The notes: generated by a model not told the origin, from the sequence alone. A stretch of DNA of 64,000 nucleotides from Salinadaptatus halalkaliphilus (GCF_006543045.1 NZ_RBZW01000021.1:62001-126000), one strand, 5' to 3'. Positions 8,686 through 18,081 are shown, numbered from the stretch's first letter. Program-made: numbers and translations.

Positions 8686-9645
8686 ATGGTCCTGCGATGT
8701 TCGCTGCTCGGCTGCGACTACGGTGACGCCGAAGTCGACCGCGAGCGCGAAGAACGGGGCAGCGAGGTCGTCGTTACCGTCCAGGAGTACGAGGAGTGTA
8801 CCCGCTGTGGCGACCGACACGTCATCAGCGAGAACACCGAAGTGACGAGTCTCACGACTGGAACGGCCGACGACACGCCCACACCCCCAGACGCCGAGCC
8901 CGATCCGGCGGTCGAACAGCCTGACGCAACCACCCCCACCGACGAGGACGTGATCAGCCACGCGGACGAGCAGTCACAGACCGACGCCGACGGGGCAGCG
9001 GCGACACCCGACGACGTCGAGGACGCCGAATTCATCGATGCCGACGAACCCAACGAGGGAGACGGCGTCGTCATCGCGGACGCCGAACCCGATGCCGGGG
9101 CGGCCCAGACCGATCGCGCCACTGACGCGGTCGCTCACACCGACGGCGAAGTCGATCACGGCGGCGACGAAACCGACCCCGCCACCGACGACGGCGAAAT
9201 CCTCGAGGACGAGGAGACGGAGCCGCGCCAACGAAACCACGGCGAGTGGCCGGATTCCGAAGATGTCGGCCCGCCAGCCGACGCCGCCGGCGACACGGGT
9301 TGGCCCGAGGACGAGTCCCCGATCGAGGACGACCCCGCCACCGACGACGGCATCGTCCTCGAGCACACCGAACCCGACGACGATTCGACGACGGGGTCCA
9401 CCGAAATCGTCGACCCGGACGCCGAGTCGACCGCCGAGACCACGGCGGATCCGGGATCGGGTATCGAACGTGACAAACCGGCACCGACGCCCGGAACGAC
9501 CGACCCCACCGCCGACGACGGCCCGACTGAATTCTACTGTCCCCGCTGTGAGTTCGCCGAACCGAACGACCGCGGCTCGCTTCGCGCCGGCGACATCTGC
9601 CCCGACTGTCGCAAAGGGTATCTCGGCGAGCGGCCCGTTCGCTGA
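8686..9645 (+). CDS. Haloarchaeal zinc-ribbon protein with long acidic linker (DUF7093-like)
   Basis: A 319-residue protein with two terminal metal-binding modules joined by a low-complexity acidic linker. The N-terminal ~45 residues contain CSLLGCDYGDAE and ECTRCGDRH. The C-terminal 40 residues hold CPRCEFAE and CPDCRKGYLGE. The ~230 residues between are rich in D, E, T and P (for example DPATDDGIVLEHTEPD) and probably disordered. It matches the pattern of the haloarchaeal DUF7093 family; no function is known. The start is set by the first ATG after the TATA box; longer in-frame reading upstream would begin before the promoter. Confidence 0.75.
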   Translation: MVLRCSLLGCDYGDAEVDREREERGSEVVVTVQEYEECTRCGDRHVISENTEVTSLTTGTADDTPTPPDAEPDPAVEQPDATTPTDEDVISHADEQSQTDADGAAATPDDVEDAEFIDADEPNEGDGVVIADAEPDAGAAQTDRATDAVAHTDGEVDHGGDETDPATDDGEILEDEETEPRQRNHGEWPDSEDVGPPADAAGDTGWPEDESPIEDDPATDDGIVLEHTEPDDDSTTGSTEIVDPDAESTAETTADPGSGIERDKPAPTPGTTDPTADDGPTEFYCPRCEFAEPNDRGSLRAGDICPDCRKGYLGERPVR

Positions 9646-9845
9646 TCGCCGTCGGTCGAAACCGCCCCGGTGAAAGAACATTCCCTCGAGTCGCCGTCGC
9701 ACGGGGGGCACGCCCAAACTTATATGGGTGTTGACAATTCTGTTGGGTCGACGGAATCCATTGGCGGTCCCTCAAGAATCCATCGCTTGAGCAGCGTACG
9801 ACGACGATGAAAAGAGGTAAAGACCCCGCCGTGTATCTCCAATCC

Positions 9846-10235
9846 ATGAAGGAGTACAAGATGCGTCGCGGTGAATATCTCGAGGAGCGAATCCCCGATA
9901 TGGAGGCCACTGTCGAGGAGTACTTCGGGTCGATTACGGCCACCCAGGAGTTCAAGGGCAGCGATCTCTTCGTCATCGAGGAACCCGACAACCCCGTCTT
10001 CGAGAAAATCGTCGCCGGTACCGTCGAGTACTCCGGCAAGAAGGACAAACTCGGCGTCGAGTTCCACGAACGCGACCCCACCGAACTCGGGCCTGACGAA
10101 CTCGAGGCCGCCGGCGAGGCCGTCGACGCGAAAAACGACTTCCTGCTCGAGGCGACCGGTCGCGACGCCAAGGCCCGCCGTGACTCGATGAAACGCTCCG
10201 TCGAGGACGATCCGGACCACGACGTCGACGCGTAA
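9846..10235 (+). CDS. DUF5611-like haloarchaeal protein
   Basis: A 129-residue acidic protein. The start at 9846 (MKEYKMRRGEYLEERIPDME) is preferred because family members begin there; an in-frame ATG at 9807 would add 13 residues. Conserved stretches include GSDLFVIEEPDNPVFEKIV and EYSGKKDKLGVEFHE; the C-terminus is KRSVEDDPDHDVDA. It is widely conserved in haloarchaea as DUF5611, of unknown function. A TATA-like TTATATGG at 9720-9727 lies well upstream, so a leader of about 100 bases is possible. The small membrane protein gene follows 12 bases downstream. Confidence 0.75.
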   Translation: MKEYKMRRGEYLEERIPDMEATVEEYFGSITATQEFKGSDLFVIEEPDNPVFEKIVAGTVEYSGKKDKLGVEFHERDPTELGPDELEAAGEAVDAKNDFLLEATGRDAKARRDSMKRSVEDDPDHDVDA

Positions 10236-10247
10236 GCCGCTCGAGCG

Positions 10248-10436
10248 ATGGATCTCTACTCGTTCCTGTTCGCGACGGCCGCCGCCCACGTCGGCTTCGC
10301 CGTCTTCGTCGCGGGTCACGCCGCCTTCACCGACGAGGACGCCGGTAACTGGCCCTACATCACGCTTGTGCTGGGTCTCGCCGGCGTCGCGGGGTACTTC
10401 TTTTACGACGAGCTATCCGATTCCGGCAACATATAG
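10248..10436 (+). CDS. Small two-helix membrane protein
   Basis: A 62-residue protein with two predicted membrane segments (about residues 5-25, FLFATAAAHVGFAVFVAG, and 34-52, YITLVLGLAGVAGYFFYD), separated by an acidic loop. No family is recognised beyond being a typical conserved haloarchaeal small membrane protein. It lies 12 bases after the DUF5611 gene, probably on the same transcript, and ends 24 bases before MITE copy 1. Confidence 0.65.
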   Translation: MDLYSFLFATAAAHVGFAVFVAGHAAFTDEDAGNWPYITLVLGLAGVAGYFFYDELSDSGNI

Positions 10437-10460
10437 GGTTCAAAACTGGAATCGATCAGC

Positions 10461-10546
10461 TCATACGGATTGCTGTAACGATTTACCGGCGCAACCGCCG
10501 CCCGGGTCGCAGTTGCGCCGGCAATGACTTACAGTAAACCGTATCA
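10461..10546. repeat. Hairpin MITE, copy 1 (at the stop codon of pitA)
   Basis: The core 10464-10543 (80 bp) begins TACGGATTGCTGTAACG and ends ACAGTAAACCGTA; its halves pair over most of their length. TCA directly flanks both sides (10461-10463 and 10544-10546), read as a 3-bp target duplication. The right TCA is the complement of the pitA stop codon TGA, so the element landed on the stop and kept it. The inner stem here is CGCAAC/GTTGCG, unlike copies 2 and 4. Confidence 0.8.
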
Positions 10547-12091
10547 GGCCAGGAAGACGTGGCGCGGTCGGTCTGCGAGGATGTCGCGACCGTAGTCGAC
10601 GGTCTCGGAGAAGGCGTCGCTGCGGAAAAACGCCATGGCGTCCTCGCGGGAATCCCAGCGGCTGGCGATGAACATGTCGTTTTCGTCCTCGCGATTGGCC
10701 AGCAGGTCGGTCTTTCGGTGGCCGTCCATATCTGCGAGCGCGCCGGTGACATCGCCGAAGGTGGTTACGAAGTCCCCGCGGTGGTCTGGTTCGACGGTGT
10801 AGAACATCCCCATCGTTCCCCACGAATCAGCGTCGTCGTCGCCTGCTTGCCGAACGATCTCGGGTAGATCGGCGAGGAATCCAGCCGCCGTATCCGCGGC
10901 GCGTTCGGTTTCCCAGAGGCTGACGATCGCCGTCTCGGTGTCTTCGTCCTCGTCGTGGGACACCTCGCTCGCCTCGTAGACGGCCGTCTTCACGTGTGTA
11001 TCGTAGTGATCGAAGTTCGTCCGTAACCCCTCGACCTCCTCGAACAGGTCGTCGGGGTCGGCCGCCGAGTAGAGCACAACCGCGTGGACATCCTCGCCGT
11101 GAGGTTGGCCCGCGTAAACGCCGATCTCCTCGAGTTCGCTGCGGACGTCCTCGTCCTGTCCCGGTGGCCCGCCCGCGTCACCGTGAGCGTGGTCGCCCCC
11201 GTGGTCGCTCGAGTCGCCGTGGGCGTGACCACCGCTCTCGCCGTGAGGGTGTCCGTCGGCGCCGTGGGGGTGGTCGGCGCCACCGTGTGGATGGTCGTCA
11301 TTCTCGGCTGGGACGGCTTCGCCGGCCATGTAGGCCCCGAGATCCGAGGCGTCGAATCGGCGGCCGACGTGGAACCGGCCGAACTCGGCGTACTTCGAGG
11401 TCGAGGGATCAAAACGCATCTCCGCGAGCAGATTCTTGATGTTCGCCGGATCGTTGGCAAACAGCGAGACGCTCCACTCGTCGTCGTCGAAGCCGATGCT
11501 GCCGGCGGTGATCTGACTAACCTTACCGCCGTAGCTGCGGCCGATGTCGCCGTGAGAGCTCATATGCTCCGAGCGCGTCTCGAAGGGCAGGTCGTACCAG
11601 TTGTACTCGGGGTCGCGGCGTTTTGCCATCGGGTAGAAGTTGACGTACTCGGCGTCGGGTATCTGGGGATAGAGTTTCTGCTCCAAGTAGCGTGCGAGCC
11701 CGGTGTCTTCGACCTCCTCGTCGTCCTCGAAGTAGGCCTCCGTGACGTAGTCGGACACTTCGGCGACCGAGACGTAGGAGTCGCTGCGCTCGGTGAACTG
11801 GGCGAAAGCGGTCTGATCGAACCGACGGCCGATCTGCTCGATATCGGCCATCGTCGGGCGAATGTGCATGACCAGCAGATCCGTCTCGTGACCGAGCATG
11901 GCGAACGTCGCCGAGTCGCCGTCCTCGGCGTCCGCGACGGCCTCGCAGTCGGCGAGGAAGGCGGATCCCTCCTCGAGGGCGCGTTCGCGGACGTGGTCGG
12001 GGGCCTCGCGCCAGGCGTCCCAATCGACCGTCCGGAAGTCGTGCAGGATATACCAGCCTTCTTTGGTTCGTGGCGGCGTCCGTCGTTCCAT
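10544..12091 (-). CDS. pitA: PitA-type chlorite dismutase-like/ABM fusion heme protein
   Basis: A 515-residue two-domain protein. The N-terminal ~245 residues are a chlorite dismutase/HemQ-like domain (EGWYILHDFRTVDWDAWRE; YVNFYPMAKRRDPEYNWYDL; FGRFHVGRRFDASDL). A linker very rich in histidine (about residues 250-300, HPHG and HAHGD repeats) joins it to a C-terminal antibiotic-biosynthesis-monooxygenase domain (MGMFYTVEPDHRGDF; ASRWDSREDAMAFFRSDAF). Fusions of this architecture are named PitA in Haloferax volcanii, where heme-synthesis roles (coproheme decarboxylation) have been proposed. The start is the ATG at 12091; the upstream in-frame extension is not conserved-looking. The stop codon is part of MITE copy 1. 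It is divergent from the padR gene. Confidence 0.88.
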   Translation of the reverse strand: MERRTPPRTKEGWYILHDFRTVDWDAWREAPDHVRERALEEGSAFLADCEAVADAEDGDSATFAMLGHETDLLVMHIRPTMADIEQIGRRFDQTAFAQFTERSDSYVSVAEVSDYVTEAYFEDDEEVEDTGLARYLEQKLYPQIPDAEYVNFYPMAKRRDPEYNWYDLPFETRSEHMSSHGDIGRSYGGKVSQITAGSIGFDDDEWSVSLFANDPANIKNLLAEMRFDPSTSKYAEFGRFHVGRRFDASDLGAYMAGEAVPAENDDHPHGGADHPHGADGHPHGESGGHAHGDSSDHGGDHAHGDAGGPPGQDEDVRSELEEIGVYAGQPHGEDVHAVVLYSAADPDDLFEEVEGLRTNFDHYDTHVKTAVYEASEVSHDEDEDTETAIVSLWETERAADTAAGFLADLPEIVRQAGDDDADSWGTMGMFYTVEPDHRGDFVTTFGDVTGALADMDGHRKTDLLANREDENDMFIASRWDSREDAMAFFRSDAFSETVDYGRDILADRPRHVFLA

Positions 12092-12253
12092 ACCGGTGGC
12101 TAGGGAGCCACCCGATAAGAAGGAACTGCTTCGAACCCAACAGATAGGAACGAGAACCGCCACAGCAACCCGACACCGGCCCCGAGGCCCACGACGCCGG
12201 AATTGCTGGTGGCCGAAACCCTTTACGTTCGCCCGTTTAAATCACGGTCGACC

Positions 12254-12778
12254 ATGCGGAAAAGTGGGCCGCCGAAAGGACTCATCGCCTATCTCGTCCT
12301 CGAGCTACTCGAGGAGAAACCGCGATACGGCTACGAGATCCTCAAGGAGATTCGCGAGAGCAGCGGCGGCCACTGGGAACCATCCTACGGCTCCGTCTAC
12401 CCGATCCTCTACAAGTTCGAGGAGGAAAGCTGGGCCGAGCGCATCGACCGCGAGGACGAACCCGACCGGAAGTACTTCGAACTCACCGATTCGGGCCGCG
12501 AGGAGTTGGCCGACCGTCGCGAGAGCTGCACCGAGAAAGCCAGCGAGTTCGCCGACATCATACTGGGGTTTTTCCACGTCTACGCAGCCTTCTCGACGGA
12601 CGACCGGTTCGACATTCCGGAGCGCGATGGCGAGTGGCGATTCGACGAGACGTTCAGCGCCTGGATCGTCGAACAGATGGTGCGCCACCACGAACAGTAC
12701 TTCGAAACCGAGTTCGACCGCATCGAGGCGACCCCGGAGACGTTCTACGATCGCCACGGCGTCGATCTCGAGGAGTAG
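12254..12778 (+). CDS. PadR-family transcriptional regulator
   Basis: A 174-residue protein starting at ATG 12254 (MRKSGPPKGLIAYLVLELLE). The N-terminal winged helix has the PadR signature: EKPRYGYEILKEI, YGSVYPILYKFEEE and KYFELTDSGREEL. The C-terminal ~85 residues are helical and probably dimerise (Vir_act_alpha-like). PadR proteins are mostly repressors that respond to phenolics or other toxic compounds. A TATA-like GTTTAAAT at 12235-12242 is close to the start. It is divergent from pitA across 162 bases and could regulate it, which is only inference. Confidence 0.85.
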   Translation: MRKSGPPKGLIAYLVLELLEEKPRYGYEILKEIRESSGGHWEPSYGSVYPILYKFEEESWAERIDREDEPDRKYFELTDSGREELADRRESCTEKASEFADIILGFFHVYAAFSTDDRFDIPERDGEWRFDETFSAWIVEQMVRHHEQYFETEFDRIEATPETFYDRHGVDLEE

Positions 12779-12815
12779 TCGGCTCGAGCCGCCCACAAGC
12801 GGCCAGACATCGACC

Positions 12816-14651
12816 TCAGCCGCCAAGCAGGCCAGGTGCAAAGATCATCGCCAGAAAACTGACCAGCATCGTCAGACCGATCGTCGTCGTCACCATCCGG
12901 ACCATCCCTCGGGTCGCGTCGATCGGGAGCCGGGAGACGACCGCCTCCGTGCTGGTCCGAAGGATGTGTCCGCCGTCGAGCGGGAACGCCGGGATGCAGT
13001 TGAAAAAGCCGAGCTGGACGTTGATCCAGCCGGTCCAGAACAACAGGTTCGCAAGGAGGAAGATCGTGCCGTCACCGAGGGCGGCGAGCGAGCCCTGGAC
13101 TTCGTAGAAGTTCTCGATGCCACCGGTAAAGCCCGCGAAATTGAACGGCAAGACGCCGATGACGCCGATGATGGGCAACACGAGGGCGATCCCCATTTTC
13201 CCGAGGAACGAGTCGGTGATGGCACCGAAGCTACCGTCGCCGTTGCCCCCGAGGACGGCGAGATACTCGTCGGCGGGATACAGCTGGATGCCGAAGGCGT
13301 CCGCTGAAAAGCCGGAGATACCGGCAATATCGAAGTAGCCGACGGTCCCGCCGCCGGTCAGCTGACTCCGCTCGCCGAGGGTTACCTCGTACTCGACGTA
13401 CTCGCCGTCGACGTAGCCGCCGACCGTGACATCGTCGCCCGGATCGGTCGTGCCGACGATCGCGTGCAACTCGTCCTGTGAGTGAACGCGCTCGCCGTCG
13501 AACGCGGTGACGATGACGTGTCCGTCGACCGGCGCACCCTCGTTCGCGAGGGGACCGTCCTCGGCGATCCGCACCAGCGCACCGATCGGCATCTCGCGCT
13601 CGTCGATCCTGTCACCGGTATCGATCTCGAGGGTCGCGGTGTGGTCCTCGCCGACAGTTCGAACGAGTTCGTCCTCGGAGCCGACGGGTTGCCCGTTGAC
13701 GGCGACGATCGCGTCACCCGCCTCGAGACCCGTCATCTCGGTTTCGGCGGCCGAGGTGACGAGCAGCGATCGGTCGACATCGACGGTCCGTTCGCCGTCG
13801 AGTTCGACCGTGACCTGATCGCCCGCCGCGGCCTCGAGTTGGGCGCCGAGATCGTCGTTGTCCTCGACGGTGACGCCGTCGACAGCGGTGATGCGATCGC
13901 TCGGTTCGATACCGGCGTCGTCCGCGGGCGTGCCGGGTTCGACGCCGCCGACGGCCGCGCCGGGAGCGATGGCGATCGAACCGGCGATCGGTCCAAACAG
14001 CAACGCGAACGCGATGATCGTCACCGCGAAGTTGTTCGTTACGCCCGCGGCGAACATCCGCGTTTTCCCGCCTCGAGAGGCGTTCTTGCTGCTTTCCTGA
14101 TCGGGTTCGACGAACGCCCCGAATGGGATGATCGCGAGCATCGCGATCCCCATCGAGTCGATGTCGATATCCTCGACGCGACAGAGCAGGCCGTGACCGC
14201 CCTCGTGGACGACCAGGCCGACGAGCAGGCCGAAGACGATGCCGGGGGCTGCAGACAGCGGGAGGAAGTCGTTGACGCCGGGGATCACCAGCACGTTCCG
14301 GGGCTGGTGGACCGAAGTCGTCGGCTGTGGCGAGGACAGAGCAGCGAGGCCGGCAAACAGCAGGAGGCCGAACATCGCGACCATGACGACGATCGCGATG
14401 CCGATGCCGAAGTTCGCCCAGGCTCGCCAGAATCGTTCGGGACCGGACAGCCAATCTAAGAACTCGCGGCCGCGTTTCGTGTGGAAGGTGAGGATCGGCC
14501 CCTGCGCGCCGACGTAACTCGGCAGGAGATCGGCTCGCCGGAGGGCGATGATCGCCCCCCAGTAGACGGCCAGACCGATGAGAACCCAGGTCAGCGTCTC
14601 AGAGCCGTAAATTTCGGGAACCGACAGCGCGGCGGGGAAACCGGATTCCAT
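12816..14651 (-). CDS. Site-2 protease (M50) with PDZ domains
   Basis: A 611-residue polytopic metalloprotease. Active-site motifs are HEGGH (in LVVHEGGHGLLC, about residue 170) and the distal FPLDGGHILR near the C-terminus. Between them are two or three PDZ-like domains (VEPGTPADDAGIEPSDRI; LEAGDAIVAVNGQPVG). Site-2 proteases cut substrates inside the membrane and control stress or envelope responses. The gene follows lysS by 42 bases and is probably in the pyrH-lysS operon. It faces the padR gene tail to tail. Confidence 0.88.
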   Translation of the reverse strand: MESGFPAALSVPEIYGSETLTWVLIGLAVYWGAIIALRRADLLPSYVGAQGPILTFHTKRGREFLDWLSGPERFWRAWANFGIGIAIVVMVAMFGLLLFAGLAALSSPQPTTSVHQPRNVLVIPGVNDFLPLSAAPGIVFGLLVGLVVHEGGHGLLCRVEDIDIDSMGIAMLAIIPFGAFVEPDQESSKNASRGGKTRMFAAGVTNNFAVTIIAFALLFGPIAGSIAIAPGAAVGGVEPGTPADDAGIEPSDRITAVDGVTVEDNDDLGAQLEAAAGDQVTVELDGERTVDVDRSLLVTSAAETEMTGLEAGDAIVAVNGQPVGSEDELVRTVGEDHTATLEIDTGDRIDEREMPIGALVRIAEDGPLANEGAPVDGHVIVTAFDGERVHSQDELHAIVGTTDPGDDVTVGGYVDGEYVEYEVTLGERSQLTGGGTVGYFDIAGISGFSADAFGIQLYPADEYLAVLGGNGDGSFGAITDSFLGKMGIALVLPIIGVIGVLPFNFAGFTGGIENFYEVQGSLAALGDGTIFLLANLLFWTGWINVQLGFFNCIPAFPLDGGHILRTSTEAVVSRLPIDATRGMVRMVTTTIGLTMLVSFLAMIFAPGLLGG

Positions 14652-14693
14652 CTACCCCTACTCAGAGGGCGGTTCTCAAATGGCTTTTGTCTC

Positions 14694-16373
14694 TCAACGC
14701 TTTCGGCGAAGTCGGTCGACGACAAACGCCTGATCGACTTTCGCGAGGAAGGAGCCGAGTTTCGGGCCCTGTTGTTCGTCGAAGAAGAGCCGGTAGCCCG
14801 CGGCGAAGAAGTCCCCGACATCGATGTCGTGACGTCTCGCCATCTCGTAGATTTCGCCCTGCAGTTCCTCGGGGTCCTCGCTGCCACCCGCCTCGACGAA
14901 GTCGGCCAGTTCGTCGAGGGCCGCCTCGGTCGCTTCGTCGAAATCGTGGGCGGGAATCTCGCCGCGTTTGAGTTCGTAGTCGAACTCGTTTTCGGTGCGG
15001 CGCGCCCAGTTTCGGGCCTGCTCGACGCGTGCCAGTGCCCCCTCGACGGCCCACTCGGGGGCGTCCTCGGGAACGTGACCCTCGCGGCGGGCGATCTCCT
15101 CGCGCAGGTCCGGATCGTCGGTCATCCCGAGCACGGCGGCGAACGTGTAGGGTAATCGAACCCGCTCCTCGCGCGGTTCCTCGACGAGGAGGGGATACAC
15201 CCGCTCGGCGAACGCCTGCTCGTCCTCGTCAGCCTCGATCTCGCCGAAGTAGACCCGCTCGAGGCGGTCGAACTCGTCGACGAGCTGGTCGAGGCGTTCG
15301 ATACTGAAGTCCCGCGCTCGCGATGGGTCCTTCGCGAAGAAGTATCGCAGCACCTCGGGCTCGATCAACTCGAGGACGTCCGAGACGAGGATGACGTGGC
15401 CCGCCGACGAGGAGAAGGGCTCGCCCTCTAAGGTGAACCACTCGTAGACCATCGGCACCGGCGGCTCGATCTCGAGGACGTTTCGGGCGACGTCTTGCCC
15501 GCTGGGCCAGGAGCCCTCGGCGTGGTCCTTGCCGAAAGGTTCGAAGTCGACCCCGAGGATCTGCCACTGGCCGGGCCACTCGAAGCGCCAGGGGAGTTTC
15601 CCCTCGCGGATCGACGCGGTGCCCTCGTGGCCACAGCCCTCGATGGTCTGGTCGCCGGCGTCCATATCGGTACAGCGGTAGTCGACCGTGCCGACCTCGC
15701 CCGCGTCCAGATCCACGCTGGTGACCGTCTCGGTGATCTTGCCACAGGCCTCACAGATGGGGTTGAACGGCACGTAGTCGCCGTCGGCGTCGACCGTGTC
15801 CTGATACTCGGACAGCACTTCGCGTGCGCGCTCGCGATTCTCGAGGACGTGTCGGGTCACGTCGTCGAACGCGCCCGACTCGTAGAGATCGGTGTTCGAG
15901 CGCAGTTCGATCGGGACGTCGACGGCCGCGGCGCTGTCAGCGATGATGGTCGCGAAGTGGTCGCCGTAGGAGTCACAGCAGCCGAACGGATCGGGGATGT
16001 CGGTGTAGGGTGCGCCGAGGTTCCGACCGAGTGCACCGGCGTCGACGTCGCCGAGGTCGACGAGGTTCCCCTCGAGATCACAGAGTTTCCGCGGAAGGCC
16101 GCGCAGGGGATCGCGGTCGTCCGCGGTAAAGAGCTGCTCGACCTCGTAGCCGCGCTCGCGAAGCACCTCGGCAACGTAGTAGCCCCGCATGATCTCGTTG
16201 ACGTTGCCCAGATGGGGCACCCCCGAGGGGGAGATGCCGCCCTTGATCACGATCGGTTCCGCGGGATCGCGCTCGAGAATCCGATCGGCAACCGTGTCGG
16301 CCCAGAACGCGTGTCGTTCGTCGTCCTCGCGCTGGAGCGTGTAGGGGGTCGTCTCGGATAGGTCGTCGCTCAT
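14694..16373 (-). CDS. lysS: Lysyl-tRNA synthetase, class I
   Basis: A 559-residue enzyme that charges tRNA-Lys. The HIGH-type motif is SGVPHLGNVNE (about residue 50) and the KMSKS-type motif is FSSSAGH (about residue 320). A zinc-binding insertion contains CEACGKI, and the alpha-helical C-terminal cage domain follows. Class I LysRS, instead of the class II enzyme of most bacteria, is typical of archaea. The start ATG (16373) overlaps the pyrH stop (ATGA). Its product serves the tRNA-Lys at 43063. Confidence 0.95.
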   Translation of the reverse strand: MSDDLSETTPYTLQREDDERHAFWADTVADRILERDPAEPIVIKGGISPSGVPHLGNVNEIMRGYYVAEVLRERGYEVEQLFTADDRDPLRGLPRKLCDLEGNLVDLGDVDAGALGRNLGAPYTDIPDPFGCCDSYGDHFATIIADSAAAVDVPIELRSNTDLYESGAFDDVTRHVLENRERAREVLSEYQDTVDADGDYVPFNPICEACGKITETVTSVDLDAGEVGTVDYRCTDMDAGDQTIEGCGHEGTASIREGKLPWRFEWPGQWQILGVDFEPFGKDHAEGSWPSGQDVARNVLEIEPPVPMVYEWFTLEGEPFSSSAGHVILVSDVLELIEPEVLRYFFAKDPSRARDFSIERLDQLVDEFDRLERVYFGEIEADEDEQAFAERVYPLLVEEPREERVRLPYTFAAVLGMTDDPDLREEIARREGHVPEDAPEWAVEGALARVEQARNWARRTENEFDYELKRGEIPAHDFDEATEAALDELADFVEAGGSEDPEELQGEIYEMARRHDIDVGDFFAAGYRLFFDEQQGPKLGSFLAKVDQAFVVDRLRRKR

Positions 16374-17095
16374 TGCTCGTTTTGGGCCCAGTAAGTCGGT
16401 TCCTCGCCGACGCCTTCGGGAACGACATCGGTGCCGTCGTGGTCGCCGAATCGAACTGCACGCGCGATTCGGTCGGGATCGGTGCCGTCCAACACGATCG
16501 TTCGCATCCCCGATCGCTGGATGATTTTGGCGGCCAGCAGGTCGACGGGTGCCGAAGCGCCGGCGTTCATCTCGAGGCCGGCGATGACATCGACCAGCTC
16601 CGTCGCGGTGAGGTCGTCGTACTTGGTCGCGTCGTCGGTCTCGTTCGGATCGTCGCTGTAGACGCCGGGGACGCTCGTCGCGTAGACGAGCAGGTCGGCG
16701 TCGACGTACTCCGCCAGCGCGGCGCCGACGGCGTCGGTCGTCTGGGCCGGCGCGACGCCACCCATGACCGACACCTGCCCCTGCCGAAGCGCATCGCCAG
16801 CTTCCTCGTAGTCGTTGGCCGGCGCGGTGACGGTGTTCTCGCCCAGCGCGGCGATGAGTAGCCGAGCGTTGAGTCGCGTGACGTCGATCCCCAGCTGATC
16901 GAGTTCGATCTCGTTGGCACCCAGATCGCGTGCGGCCCCGATATACTCACGAGCGACGCCGCCGCCCCCGACGACGGCACCGACGCGACAGCCGTCCGCG
17001 ACGAGGTCTTCGACGACGGCCGCGTGCTCTGCGACCCGATCCGCGCCCGGCTCGGGCACGAGCACGCTACCACCGATAGAGACGACCACTTTCAT
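16370..17095 (-). CDS. pyrH: Uridylate kinase
   Basis: A 241-residue amino-acid-kinase-fold enzyme that phosphorylates UMP to UDP. Start ATG 17095 (MKVVVSIGGSVLVPEPG), where the phosphate-binding beta-strand and IGGS loop begin. Other motifs are VVGGGGVAREYIG, VMGGVAPAQTTDAV and VYSDDP. The length matches archaeal UMP kinases. The upstream extension of the open frame is not conserved. It is followed by lysS with a 4-base overlap and is divergent from moaE across 143 bases. Confidence 0.93.
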   Translation of the reverse strand: MKVVVSIGGSVLVPEPGADRVAEHAAVVEDLVADGCRVGAVVGGGGVAREYIGAARDLGANEIELDQLGIDVTRLNARLLIAALGENTVTAPANDYEEAGDALRQGQVSVMGGVAPAQTTDAVGAALAEYVDADLLVYATSVPGVYSDDPNETDDATKYDDLTATELVDVIAGLEMNAGASAPVDLLAAKIIQRSGMRTIVLDGTDPDRIARAVRFGDHDGTDVVPEGVGEEPTYWAQNEQ

Positions 17096-17238
17096 ACTAA
17101 CCCGGTGTAACCGGGTCGTTCTCTTAAGGATTGCCAACTTGCCGGCGACTGTGACGGGTTCTCGGTCCGACCGTGTCTCCCGCCCCCGAGCGATCGATCC
17201 CCGACAGCTACAAAGACCGACCGAGTCATACGTGAGAT

Positions 17239-18081
17239 ATGCACGTACTCGGTATCCAGAACCGCGACGCGACCCGCGAGACACTCGAGCGCGTCGTCGA
17301 TCGGGTCGTCGATCGCCTCTCGCGAGAGGGACGCATCGGCGTCGTTCGCTACGATGCGACGATCGCCGACGGGACCCACGCGACCCACGACTCGACCACG
17401 CTGGGGGGCGATGTCACCTACGATCTCGGCGCCGACGGCGACTGGACGGCCAGCGGTACGGGGTTGTCCGTCGGCGACGCGCTCGACCGGTTAGCGCCGA
17501 CCTGCGAGTTCGCCGTCGTCGTCGGCGTCTCCCGGCTGCGGTATCCGACGATCCACGTCGGCAGCGACGGAGAGCCGGACGCCGACGACGCTGGGACCGT
17601 CCTCGCGACCGTCGATTCACCCGCCGAACTCGAGTCCGACGCACTCGTTACAGCCCTCGCGGAGGCGGAGCCACACCGAACCCTCGAGTCCCTCGTCGCC
17701 CGCGTCAAGCGCGAGCCAACGGCCGATCGGTCGGGGGCGATCGCGACCTTTACCGGCCGCGTCCGCGCGAAAGACGACGACGACGACGCGCCCACGGAGT
17801 ACCTCGAGTTCGAGAAGTACGACGAGGTCGCCGACGAGCGCATGGCCGCTCTCGAGCGCGATCTCGAGGCTCGAGCGGGCGTCTTTGCGGTGGAGCTGTA
17901 CCATCGGACGGGCGTCGTCGAGACCGGCGAGGACATCGTTTTCGTCGTCGTTCTCGCCGGCCATCGCGAAGAGGCGTTTCGAACCGTCGAGGACGGGATC
18001 AACCGGCTGAAAGACGAGGTTCCGTTGTTCAAGAAAGAGGTTACCGTCGAGGACGAGTTCTGGGTGCACGATCGACCGTAG
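17239..18081 (+). CDS. moaE: Molybdopterin synthase catalytic subunit MoaE with N-terminal MobB-like extension
   Basis: A 280-residue protein. The C-terminal ~135 residues are MoaE: GAIATFTGRVR, the conserved His/Arg region VLAGHREEAFR, and the catalytic-lysine tail FKKEVTVEDEFWVHDRP. MoaE with thiocarboxylated MoaD/SAMP1 converts precursor Z to molybdopterin. The N-terminal ~140 residues resemble a degenerate MobB-like domain without a P-loop, a fusion common in haloarchaea. In Haloferax, MoaE is itself modified by SAMP proteins, which the desampylase (29841-30320) can remove. Confidence 0.9.
   Translation: MHVLGIQNRDATRETLERVVDRVVDRLSREGRIGVVRYDATIADGTHATHDSTTLGGDVTYDLGADGDWTASGTGLSVGDALDRLAPTCEFAVVVGVSRLRYPTIHVGSDGEPDADDAGTVLATVDSPAELESDALVTALAEAEPHRTLESLVARVKREPTADRSGAIATFTGRVRAKDDDDDAPTEYLEFEKYDEVADERMAALERDLEARAGVFAVELYHRTGVVETGEDIVFVVVLAGHREEAFRTVEDGINRLKDEVPLFKKEVTVEDEFWVHDRP

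Noticed and set aside
12816-14600. Plus-strand frames of up to 325 codons opposite the site-2 protease
   Set aside because: Shadow frames of a clearly recognisable protease.
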